Shown piece after piece: positions 57,407 through 64,000 of a DNA stretch of 64,000 nucleotides. The stretch comes from Streptantibioticus silvisoli (lineage in GTDB: Bacteria; Actinomycetota; Actinomycetes; Streptomycetales; Streptomycetaceae). Positions within the stretch are counted from its first letter, which is position 1; every line of letters begins with the position of its first letter. Made by a program: the position numbers and the translations under genes. The DNA lies in the NCBI RefSeq assembly GCF_027947535.2, contig NZ_JAAGKO020000002.1:1-64000 (forward strand), given 5' to 3'. The notes under the pieces are model-generated. The model was given only the letters and a program-made list of their open reading frames with translations, ran no database searches and was not told the DNA's origin.

Positions 57407-57588
57407 CGGCTGCCCGCCGGCCGGCCGCGCGACGAAAACCGCCCGCACACCCCTCGTCACGCGCAGTGCCGCGGCGCACACTGGAACCCTGAGGACCGCG
57501 CCGCCGGTCCCGGTGGCCCGTGCGGCCGCCGGGCCCTGGCGGGGCGCCCCGCCCTCCGAGTCGGCGACCGCGCTCAACGGGAGGCGTC

Positions 57589-58650
57589 GTGCAGATCAAG
57601 GCTCCGGAACCCCAACTCACCACCCCCGACGCCCCACCGGTCCAGGTCCAGGGACCGGTCCAGGTCCAGGTACCGGTCCAGCGCCGTGCCGCCGCCCGGC
57701 CGGACCGCCCCGACGCCGGCCCCTCCTCCGACCTGCTGCGCGTCTACCTGCGCGAGATAGGCCGCGTTCCGCTGCTGACCGGCGACGACGAGGTGGAACT
57801 CGCCCGCGCCGTCGAGGCCGGGCTGTTCGCGCAGGAGCGGCTGGCCGCCGGGTCCGTCCCCCTCGACCCCGCCGACCCCGCCGACCCGCGGCTCGCCGAC
57901 GACCTCGACCGGCTGGTGGTCCGCGGCCGGCTCGCCAAACGCCGGCTGATCGAGGCCAACCTGCGGCTGGTGGTCTCCATCGCCAAACGCCACGCCGGCC
58001 GCGGCCTGACCCTGCTCGACCTGGTCCAGGAGGGCAACCTCGGCCTGATCCGCGCGGTGGAGAAGTTCGACCACACCCGCGGCTACAAGTTCTCCACCTA
58101 CGCGACCTGGTGGATCCGGCAGTCCATCAGCCGCGCGCTGGCCGACCAGGCCCGCACCATCCGCGTCCCGGCACACGTCGTCGACCAGATGAACCGGGTC
58201 CTGCGGCTGCGCCGGACGCTGCACCAGGAACGCGGCCTGCCGCCCGGCAACGCCGAAGTCGCCGTCCTGGTCGGCCAGTCCGCCGAACGCGTCGCCGAAC
58301 TGCTGCGGCTGGCCCAGGAACCGGTCTCCCTGCACACCCCCGTCGGCGAGCGCGACAGCCTCCAGCTCGCCGACCTCATCGAGGACACCGAGGCCGCCTC
58401 GCCGCCGGACTCCGCCGCGTTCCTGCTGCTGCGCGAGCACCTGGCCGCGGTGCTGTCCACCCTCGGCCCGCGCGAACGCGAGGTCGTCCAGCTGCGCTAC
58501 GGCCTGCGCGACGGCCGCCCCCGCACCCTGGAGGAGATCGGCCGGATCTTCGGCGTCACCCGCGAACGCGTCCGGCAGATCGAGTCCCGCACCCTGCGCA
58601 AACTCCGCGAGCACGCCTGCGTCGAACAGCTGCGGGGGTATCTGGACTGA
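57589..58650 (+). CDS. RNA polymerase sigma factor, group 2 (Hrd type, possibly HrdA)
   Basis: A 353-aa sigma-70 protein without region 1.1. The N-terminus is Pro/Gln-rich with [14 protein letters not shown] repeats, then [33 protein letters not shown] (region 1.2). Region 2 is [70 protein letters not shown]. Regions 3 and 4 follow, ending [31 protein letters not shown], very close to the principal sigma consensus. The GTG at 57589 has GGGAGG upstream. Location next to dnaG favours HrdA among the Streptomyces Hrd sigmas. Confidence 0.93.
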   Translation: MQIKAPEPQLTTPDAPPVQVQGPVQVQVPVQRRAAARPDRPDAGPSSDLLRVYLREIGRVPLLTGDDEVELARAVEAGLFAQERLAAGSVPLDPADPADPRLADDLDRLVVRGRLAKRRLIEANLRLVVSIAKRHAGRGLTLLDLVQEGNLGLIRAVEKFDHTRGYKFSTYATWWIRQSISRALADQARTIRVPAHVVDQMNRVLRLRRTLHQERGLPPGNAEVAVLVGQSAERVAELLRLAQEPVSLHTPVGERDSLQLADLIEDTEAASPPDSAAFLLLREHLAAVLSTLGPREREVVQLRYGLRDGRPRTLEEIGRIFGVTRERVRQIESRTLRKLREHACVEQLRGYLD

Positions 58651-59099
58651 GGGGGGTTGCCGCCGGGCGTGGCGGGGGCCGCCGTCGGGCGTGGCGGGGG
58701 CCGCCGCCGGGCGTGGCGAGGTCCGCCGTCGGGCGTGGCGGGGCCGCCGTCGGCCGTGGTCGGGGGTGCTGAGGGGTGCCGCCAGCGGTGGCGGGGGTGC
58801 CGACCGGTGGGGGCGGGGCTGCGGGCGGTGAGGGGAGCCGCAGGCGGGTGTGGCGGGGAGCCGTGTGCAGCCGCTGCCAGTGGTGCTGAAGGCTGCCGCC
58901 GGCCGTGGCGAGGGCCGCCGCCAGCGTGCGCAGGCCCGCCCGCCGGTCGTGCCGGGGAGCGGATGGTGCCCTGACGGGGGAGCGGGTGGAGGCTCCGGTG
59001 GTGGCCGACGGGCACCCGAGAGCGCCTGACCGGAAGCCGGTGATGCCTGCCGGAGCGCCGGTGGTGATCCGTTTCTGCGACAGTCTTACCGTCGGGCGG
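58651..59099. other. 449-bp convergent gap between the sigma gene and xylB
   Basis: The left part is a tandem 22-bp array; the rest (to about 58965) is diverged sequence of the same GTGGCGGGG/GCCGCC type. Reading frames here produce only Gly/Ala/Arg repeats. No gene or clear terminator is seen. Confidence 0.65.
58660..58765 (+). repeat. Five tandem ~22-bp units after the sigma factor gene
   Basis: CCGCCG(T/C)CGGGCGTGGCGGGG units occupy 58660-58678 (short), 58679-58700, 58701-58722, 58723-58743 and 58744-58765 (diverged). The array starts nine bases after the sigma factor stop codon. Confidence 0.8.
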
Positions 59100-60572
59100 T
59101 CACATCGGCGGCAGGGCACCCGGATGGGTCTGCTCGCGCACCGCGGCGTACTGCTGCCGTACCGCGTTGCCCAGCACCAGGTCGTCCCCGGGTTCCGTCA
59201 CCCGGCTGCCGGACAGCACCGCGGACTCCCAGTGCGGCGGCTCCTGCGGCGAGGCGGTGCCCTCCTGCACGCCCAGCGCCCAGGCCGCCTGCCGGGCCGC
59301 GCCCAGCGCCGTGTAGTCGGCCGGCGGCGGCACCACCACCGGCACGCCGAACAGCAGCGGCGCCATCGCCTGCACCGCTGGCAGCTCGCCGGACGGGCCC
59401 AGCAGGAAGACCCGGCGCACCTGAACGCCCCGGCCACGCAGCAGGTCCAGCGCGTCGGCCAGGCCGCACAGCATGCCCTCGAAGGCGGCGCGGGCCAGGT
59501 GCTCGCGCTTCATGCTCTCGCGCCGCAGGCCGGCCAGCGTGCCGGCGGTGTGCGGCAGGTCGGGAACGCGTTCGCCCTCCAGGTACGGCAGCATCACCAG
59601 CCCGTGCGCCCCCGGCGTGGACCGCAGCGCCAGTTCGGACAGGCCCGCCAGGTCGGTGCCCAGCAGCTCCGCGGTGCCGCGCAGCACCCGCACCGCGTTG
59701 CGCAGCCGCACCACCGGCAGATGGCGGCCGGTGGCGTCGGCGAACGAGGTGATGGCACCGGTGGGGTCGGTCAGCGCCTGCTCGTGCACGGCGAACACGG
59801 TGCCGGAGGCGCCCAGCGAGACCGCGGCGTCGCCCGGACCCAGGCCCAGGCCCAGGGCGGCGGCCATGTTGTCGCCGGTGCCGGCCGAGATCAGCAGGCC
59901 CTCCGGGGTCCGGCCGGCCGGCTCGGCGGGGCTGAGCACCTCCGGCAGCCGGACCCGGTGGCCCAGCGCCATTTCGATCAGTTCCTCGCGGTACCCGCCG
60001 GTCGCCGCCGACCAGTAGCCGGTGCCGGAGGCGTCACCGCGGTCGGTGACGCGGCGGGCGGGCCGGTCCAGCAGCTGCCACACCAGCCAGTCGTGCGGCT
60101 GGAGCACCTCGGCGATCCGGTGCGCGGAGGCCGGTTCGTGCTGCGCCAGCCAGCGCAGCTTGGCGATCGGGTAGGCGGCCTGCGGCACCGAGCCGACCGC
60201 CTCGGCCCAGCCGGCCGGGCCGCCGAGCGACTCGGTGAGGTCGGCGGCCGCCAGCTGGGCCCGTTTGTCGTTCCACAGCATGGCCGGGCGCACCAGCACC
60301 CCGCCCGCGTCCAGCGCGATCAGGCCGTGCTGCTGGCCGGAGACGCCGATGGCCCGCACGCCCTCCAGCACGCCGCCCTTGGCCGCCTCGCCCAGCGACA
60401 GCAGCCAGGACTGCGGGTCGGCCTCGGTGCGGCGCCGGGTCGACTCGCCGCCCTCGTCGCCGTCGGCGGGGTGCGGTGCGTACCCCTGCTTGAGCACGGC
60501 ACCACTGTCCGTGTCGCACACGATGACGGTGGTGCCTTCGGCTGAGCTGTCGATTCCGGCCACGATCCCCAT
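59100..60572 (-). CDS. xylB: Xylulokinase
   Basis: A 490-aa FGGY-family sugar kinase that phosphorylates D-xylulose. The N-terminal VAGIDSSAEGTTVIVCD is the ATPase phosphate-1 motif. GVSGQQHGLIALD is typical of xylulokinases (QQHG), and the phosphate-2 region is AVSLGASGTVFAV. FEGMLCGLADALDLLRGRGV and LLGPSGELPAVQAM form the C-terminal domain. The gene is alone; xylose isomerase is not adjacent. Confidence 0.9.
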   Translation of the reverse strand: MGIVAGIDSSAEGTTVIVCDTDSGAVLKQGYAPHPADGDEGGESTRRRTEADPQSWLLSLGEAAKGGVLEGVRAIGVSGQQHGLIALDAGGVLVRPAMLWNDKRAQLAAADLTESLGGPAGWAEAVGSVPQAAYPIAKLRWLAQHEPASAHRIAEVLQPHDWLVWQLLDRPARRVTDRGDASGTGYWSAATGGYREELIEMALGHRVRLPEVLSPAEPAGRTPEGLLISAGTGDNMAAALGLGLGPGDAAVSLGASGTVFAVHEQALTDPTGAITSFADATGRHLPVVRLRNAVRVLRGTAELLGTDLAGLSELALRSTPGAHGLVMLPYLEGERVPDLPHTAGTLAGLRRESMKREHLARAAFEGMLCGLADALDLLRGRGVQVRRVFLLGPSGELPAVQAMAPLLFGVPVVVPPPADYTALGAARQAAWALGVQEGTASPQEPPHWESAVLSGSRVTEPGDDLVLGNAVRQQYAAVREQTHPGALPPM

Positions 60573-60600
60573 GGGGCCGCATCATGCCGTACGAAACGGG

Positions 60601-60900
60601 TCAGCGGCTGCTGGTGCCCCAGTCGTCCTCGGCCCCGCCGGTCCGCTCGCGCAGGTACTTCACCCGTCCGGTGACCGATTCCGGCAGCTTGTCGCCGAAC
60701 CGCGTGGTCACCCGGTCCGCCGCCTTCGACGCCAGCGCCAGCCCGTTCTGCCCCGCGGACTCCACGGTGTTGCGTACCGCCGGGTTCTGCGCGATCCCCC
60801 GGGCGGCCTTACGCAGCTGCTCGTACCGCTCCCGTCCGGCCCGTGCGCCCAGCACGTAGCCGACGGCTGCTCCGGTGATGAACGTCAGCCGGTAGCGCAT
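60601..60900 (-). CDS. YtxH-domain small membrane-associated protein
   Basis: A 99-aa protein beginning MRYRLTFITGAAVGYVLGARAGRERYEQLRKAAR, an N-terminal membrane segment followed by a basic amphipathic YtxH-type helical region (AVRNTVESAGQNGLALASKAADRV). The ATG at 60900 has AAAGGGTGGAG upstream. Gram-positive YtxH proteins are linked to general stress; the role is unknown. Confidence 0.88.
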   Translation of the reverse strand: MRYRLTFITGAAVGYVLGARAGRERYEQLRKAARGIAQNPAVRNTVESAGQNGLALASKAADRVTTRFGDKLPESVTGRVKYLRERTGGAEDDWGTSSR

Positions 60901-61076
60901 GGCTCCACCCTTTCTTCGCTCGTCGTGATGCTTGGCGCCTACCCGCGGTGACCGGCGGACAACCCCGGCGATACGGGTTGGCGGAGCACCCCCCACCTTG
61001 CGCTAATGTATGTGGCGCAGCGACCACACGCCGCCCGGGAGACCGGCGGTGGGTGCATTCGAGGCATCCGATGCGT

Positions 61077-61149
61077 TCCCCTGTAGCTCAATTGGCAGAG
61101 CAGCCGGCTGTTAACCGGCAGGTTACTGGTTCGAGTCCAGTCGGGGGAG
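61077..61149 (+). tRNA. tRNA-Asn (anticodon GTT), copy 1
   Basis: The cloverleaf can be drawn: acceptor TCCCCTG with CGGGGGA, D arm GCTC...GAGC, anticodon stem CCGGC/GCCGG around the loop with GTT, T arm ACTGG/CCAGT with TTCGAGT. The gene has no encoded CCA. It is followed by an identical copy six bases later. Confidence 0.97.
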
Positions 61150-61155
61150 CTTCGG

Positions 61156-61228
61156 TCCCCTGTAGCTCAATTGGCAGAGCAGCCGGCTGTTAACCGGCAG
61201 GTTACTGGTTCGAGTCCAGTCGGGGGAG
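61156..61228 (+). tRNA. tRNA-Asn (anticodon GTT), copy 2
   Basis: The 73-base sequence is identical to copy 1, offset by 79 bases. Both copies are probably one transcript. A rho-independent terminator follows ten bases later. Confidence 0.97.
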
Positions 61229-61237
61229 CACGACGCC

Positions 61238-61261
61238 AGGACCCCACCCGGGGTCCTTTTT
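61238..61261 (+). terminator. Terminator of the tRNA-Asn pair
   Basis: AGGACCCC (61238-61245) pairs with GGGGTCCT (61250-61257) around a four-base loop, followed by a run of five T, an intrinsic terminator. Confidence 0.93.
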
Positions 61262-61404
61262 CATGCCCGCGCCCCACCCGCCCCGGGCCGCTCGAACACC
61301 CTCCCCGCGGGGGTGAACCTCGTCACCGCACGCATGCGTGACCCCTGAGGGCGACAGATCGTATGAGCGGCTATGCTGCCGCTCAGTGCACGACACGCCA
61401 GTAC

Positions 61405-61478
61405 GGGGCGGTAGCTCAGCCGGTTAGAGCAGCGGACTCATAATCCGTCGGTCGTGGGTTCGAGTCCCACCCGCCCCA
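61405..61478 (+). tRNA. tRNA with CAT anticodon (probably tRNA-Ile2)
   Basis: Acceptor GGGGCGG pairs with CCGCCCC; the D arm has GCTCAGCCGGTTAGAGC, the anticodon stem CGGAC with GTCCG-like pairing around CTCATAA, and the T arm GTGGG/CCCAC. CAT can be elongator Met or the Ile2 tRNA modified to lysidine. The overall sequence resembles actinobacterial Ile(CAU), but this is not certain. Its 3' end is the likely attachment site of the decayed integrase region to the right. Confidence 0.93.
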
Positions 61479-62496
61479 CCGCACACTGCGTCAGCTGAGA
61501 CGTTATGACCTGCGCAGGCGTCAGGATCGGACGCCACGCCGAAGGCCGCCCCTGATGGCCGACAGGCTCGCGTGACCGACGGTGAGCCCGAGGTGAGCCC
61601 GGTGGTTCCCAGCGCCCTCGGCACGATACGTGCGGCCCGTTCCGCTACCTCGCGGTCGATGTTCGGAAGCAGGTTTGTGTACGTGTCCGACGTGAGCTGG
61701 ATGGTGGTGTGACGCAGGACCTCCTTGATCGTGTGGAGGTCGGCGCCGCCCGCGTGCATGAGCGTGGCCGCCACATGGCGGAGATCTCGGAAGCCGATCG
61801 GAGGCAGGCCGGCGGCGCGTACGATGCGACGGAAGGCGGCTGACACCCCGTCCGGCTTCAGCCAGGCCCGTCCTCCTGCGTGAACACCTTGCCAGTGTTC
61901 TTCCAGGCGTCGCCGCACGTCAGCCGCAGCTCGTTCTGTCGGGTTCGGTTCCGGACTCCACACCATGATCGGGCTCGGAACTTCGCCGGTCTCCCGCCAG
62001 CGCCGGACGCGCTCCGGTGTCCACAGGACGCCCTTTGGGCGCTTGCCGTCACCGATGTGCGGCTTCCTGGCGGCGGGTTGTTGGTCAGGAACACCTCCAG
62101 CCACTCCGCCACGGTCATGTCCGACCGCAGGTCGACGCCGCCGTTGAGCTCGCGTCGTACCTCGTCCGCAGGCGGGATGTCCAGCTTCTTCGAGGTGACC
62201 TGCTCCAGGAGGTCGCCGATGCGGGCGCGGTCGTAGTCGCCGTCCTCCCCCTTGGGCGGAATCGCGAGGAGCGCGCGCACCTTGTCCACATCCGCCTGAG
62301 CGTCACCGGCGGAGTCGTAGCCGCTCCGCCGGAACGTCCGCCGGACCTCCTTGCCGTCCTCGACCTTCGGAGGCAGCTCCTGGCGCAGCCCCCAGGTGCC
62401 GTGGCGCTTCTGTTTGAACTAGGGGCATGATCGGCCGTACTGCTTCCCTGATTCGGGGTTCCGGCAGGCACACCGCCGGAACGTCGAGCCCTTCAT
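61424..62496 (-). pseudogene. Decayed tyrosine recombinase (integrase)
   Basis: Pieces of one integrase lie in two frames. ATG at 62496 gives MKGSTFRRCACRNPESG; an amber codon (62419-62421) interrupts it. The same frame continues with FKQKRHGTWGLRQELPP...MTVAEWLEVFLTNN. A frameshift near 62075 leads to KRPKGVLWTPERVRRWRETG...MVWSPE. The box I Arg region is then missing (junction about 61935-61955). A second frameshift near 61868 gives the C-terminal catalytic part with R/H (FRDLRHVAATL), His (VLRHTTI) and Tyr (SDTYTNL). The frame runs antisense into the tRNA. It cannot make an active recombinase. Confidence 0.85.
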
Positions 62497-62499
62497 GTC

Positions 62500-62727
62500 T
62501 TGTCCGCTTCTCTTTGACGTGATCTGTGGTTGGTCCGTCCGGCCACCGGCCTCGTCGGCGAGGTATCGGGGCAAGGGCGCGTAAAGGGTTGGCCTTCCCG
62601 AAGAGACCGGCTCGTCGGCGCAGCCGTGGGCCACCTCCGCCATGGTGAGGTCGGCGGCCCGTCGTGCTTCGCGGATCCCCTGGGCGATGCGGGCCGTGAG
62701 GGCGGTCGGCCATTGATCAGGTGTCAT
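62500..62727 (-). pseudogene. Truncated XRE-type regulator fragment
   Basis: ATG at 62727 opens MTPDQWPTALTARIAQGIREARRAADLTMAEVAHGCAD, the start of an XRE helix-turn-helix of the kind that precedes integrases in actinomycete integrative elements. The helix-turn-helix is cut short and the frame runs without stop through a Pro/Arg stretch into the integrase pseudogene start. GC content is lower than in the surroundings. Confidence 0.5.
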
Positions 62728-62763
62728 GGAAACACTTTGCGATCCGAAAAAGCGCTGCCGCAA

Positions 62764-63260
62764 TGAGGTGATACACCTCTGGCGTCACTGTGATACCTAC
62801 TGATCACCAGGGGGGCATCATGGCGGCATCTGCATTGTCCCGAGGGGCACGCGCGGGCCGGGAGCGAGCGCGGGTCTTCGCCCTCCTCGGATCGCGGCCG
62901 GAGAACCGTCGACCGCACCGGTTTCGCCATCGGTGATGGCGAGTCACCTACGGCCGCGACGGAGCGTCAAGCGTTCGCCGGGACCGCAGCGGCAACACGT
63001 GTGGCCTGCAGATGCCGGTCGCCGGCGCAGTGGGAACCGCGGGTCCCGGTCACCGGGCACCGGCCGCAGCGCGCCGGGTACGGGAGCACGGGGACCGGGT
63101 GTCGGAGCAACCTCCCCGGCACGGCGCCGGTTTGTAGGACGGCCGGGTCGTCCAGCAGACTGGGCCCCCTCCCGCGGCCGGTGGAGCGCGGGCGGATGAC
63201 GGCCCGGGCGGTGGCGCGTGCACCACGCGAGCCGGCCGCCGGGGCGGGAGACGGGGTGCG
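62764..63260. other. 497-bp gap right of the element relic
   Basis: The left part has GTGATACACCTC and GTGATACCTAC near 62770-62810, possible half-sites of the lost XRE regulator. A 38-codon ATG ORF at 62820 is basic and unconvincing. No copy of the tRNA 3' end (attachment site repeat) was found here, so the right boundary of the relic is not visible. Confidence 0.5.
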
Positions 63261-64000
63261 GTGACCAGGATACGGATGTCGGACCGGGTGTTCCTCGCGC
63301 TGGAGTCCGCGGCCACCCCGCAGCACGTGGGGCTGCTGATGACGCTTGCCCCGCCGGCCGGCGCCGATCCGGGTCCGTACGCCCGGCGGCTGTTCGAGCG
63401 GCTGGTGGGCGCGCCCGTCGCGGCGCCCTTCTCCTACCGGCTGCGCCCGGCCGGTGCCGGCCGGTTCAGCCGCAGCTGGCAGGTGCTCGCCGACGAGGAC
63501 GTGGATCGCTCGCACCACGTGCGCCGCCACCTGCTGCTCGCGCCGGGCGGTGAGCGCGAACTGCTCGACCACGTGGCGCTGGTGCACGCCCGCCCGCTCG
63601 AACCCGGCCGGCCGCTGTGGGAGTGCGAGGTGATCGAGGGGCTGGCCGGTGGCAGGCTGGCGTTCTACTTCAAAGTGCACCATGCGCTCACCGACGGGCT
63701 CGGCCTCCAGCGGAGCATGCGGCGGATGATCGGCGTCGACCCGCTGGACGAGGGCACCGACGCGCCGTGGGGCGCGGAGTGCGGAGCGGGCACGCCGGAG
63801 CCGGCCGGGGGCGAGCCGACCGGTGCGGGGGGCAGCGCCGCCGGGCTGGGCCGGGCCGCGTTGACGATGCTGGCCGGGCTGCGCGCGGCGGGCGACCCGG
63901 CGCGCGCCGTGCCGTTCGTGGTGCCGCGCTCCCCGGTCAACGGCGCGGTCGGAACCACGCGGTCGGTGGTGACCAGGACGTACGGCCTGGACCGGTTCCG
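63261..64000 (+). CDS. Wax ester synthase/diacylglycerol acyltransferase, 3' end beyond window
   Basis: The first 246 residues of a WS/DGAT acyltransferase, which esterifies alcohols or diacylglycerol with acyl-CoA in storage-lipid synthesis. The active-site motif HHALTDG (HHxxxDG) is at residues 140-146. The neighbourhood SHHVRRHLLLAPGG, PLWECEVIEGL and PRSPVNGAVGTTRSV is typical. GTG at 63261 starts the frame; ATG at 63276 (MSDRVFLALESA) is an alternative. The frame has no stop before the window end. Confidence 0.9.
   Translation, partial: MTRIRMSDRVFLALESAATPQHVGLLMTLAPPAGADPGPYARRLFERLVGAPVAAPFSYRLRPAGAGRFSRSWQVLADEDVDRSHHVRRHLLLAPGGERELLDHVALVHARPLEPGRPLWECEVIEGLAGGRLAFYFKVHHALTDGLGLQRSMRRMIGVDPLDEGTDAPWGAECGAGTPEPAGGEPTGAGGSAAGLGRAALTMLAGLRAAGDPARAVPFVVPRSPVNGAVGTTRSVVTRTYGLDRF

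Noticed and set aside
62820-62936. Short basic ORF right of the integrase relic
   Set aside because: Only about 38 codons and Arg-rich, typical of random GC-rich sequence.

Overview
The window is chromosomal DNA of a Streptomyces-type actinomycete. The evidence is very high GC, GTG starts, strong third-position GC bias, and a gene order matching the Streptomyces core: lepA, acyl-CoA ligase, hemW, hrcA-dnaJ, rsmE, tricorn, phoH-ybeY-corC-era, leuA, recO-uppS-zur, glyS, dusB, ppdK, dgt, dnaG-sigma. A rodlin gene, specific to aerial-mycelium formers, supports this. About 55 protein genes, three tRNA genes and one decayed integrase region were found.

Layout. 0.2-5 kb: lepA, a secreted His-rich repeat protein behind a perfect palindrome, and a long-chain acyl-CoA ligase with a candidate operator. 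5-13 kb: hemW, a DUF3097 protein and a metallo-hydrolase, then the heat-shock pair hrcA-dnaJ under a perfect CIRCE operator and closed by a perfect terminator, then a nitronate-monooxygenase-like gene coupled to rsmE and a DUF1992 protein. 13-24 kb: tricorn protease, HIT protein, RNase Z, a PfkB kinase, and the RNA/ribosome-maturation run phoH-ybeY-corC-(zinc-less cytidine-deaminase-like)-era. 24-31 kb: a protealysin-type M4 protease overlapping its emfourin-type inhibitor, leuA behind a four-leucine leader peptide, a zinc-ribbon/TerB-like protein, recO, uppS and zur. 31-45 kb: glyS, then an accessory island of three regulator/partner modules (MFS+MarR, AKR+TetR with a palindromic operator, MFS divergent from an XRE regulator), then dusB, ppdK and an SDR. 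45-52 kb: a CUT1 sugar ABC operon without its own ATPase, MgtC, a solitary rodlin, a 53-residue membrane protein, a SanA-like protein and a GGCT. 52-61 kb: dgt, an FAD reductase, dnaG, a group 2 sigma factor, xylulokinase and a YtxH protein. 61-64 kb: two identical tandem tRNA-Asn genes, a CAU tRNA carrying a degraded tyrosine-recombinase/XRE relic, and the start of a WS/DGAT acyltransferase cut by the window edge.

The most unusual signal is not a gene. At least a dozen gene 3' ends carry locus-specific short tandem repeats (about 17-75 bp units). In several cases the repeat includes the stop codon or the last codons of the gene: 20-bp units after the PfkB kinase, 56-bp units after dgt, and duplicated coding 3' ends after an MFS gene and an XRE regulator gene. 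Each locus has its own sequence, so this is a recurrent process rather than a dispersed element. Other points of interest are zur without the znuACB genes expected beside it, the protease-inhibitor pair, an AKR lacking its catalytic His, and a cytidine-deaminase-like protein with no Cys or His.
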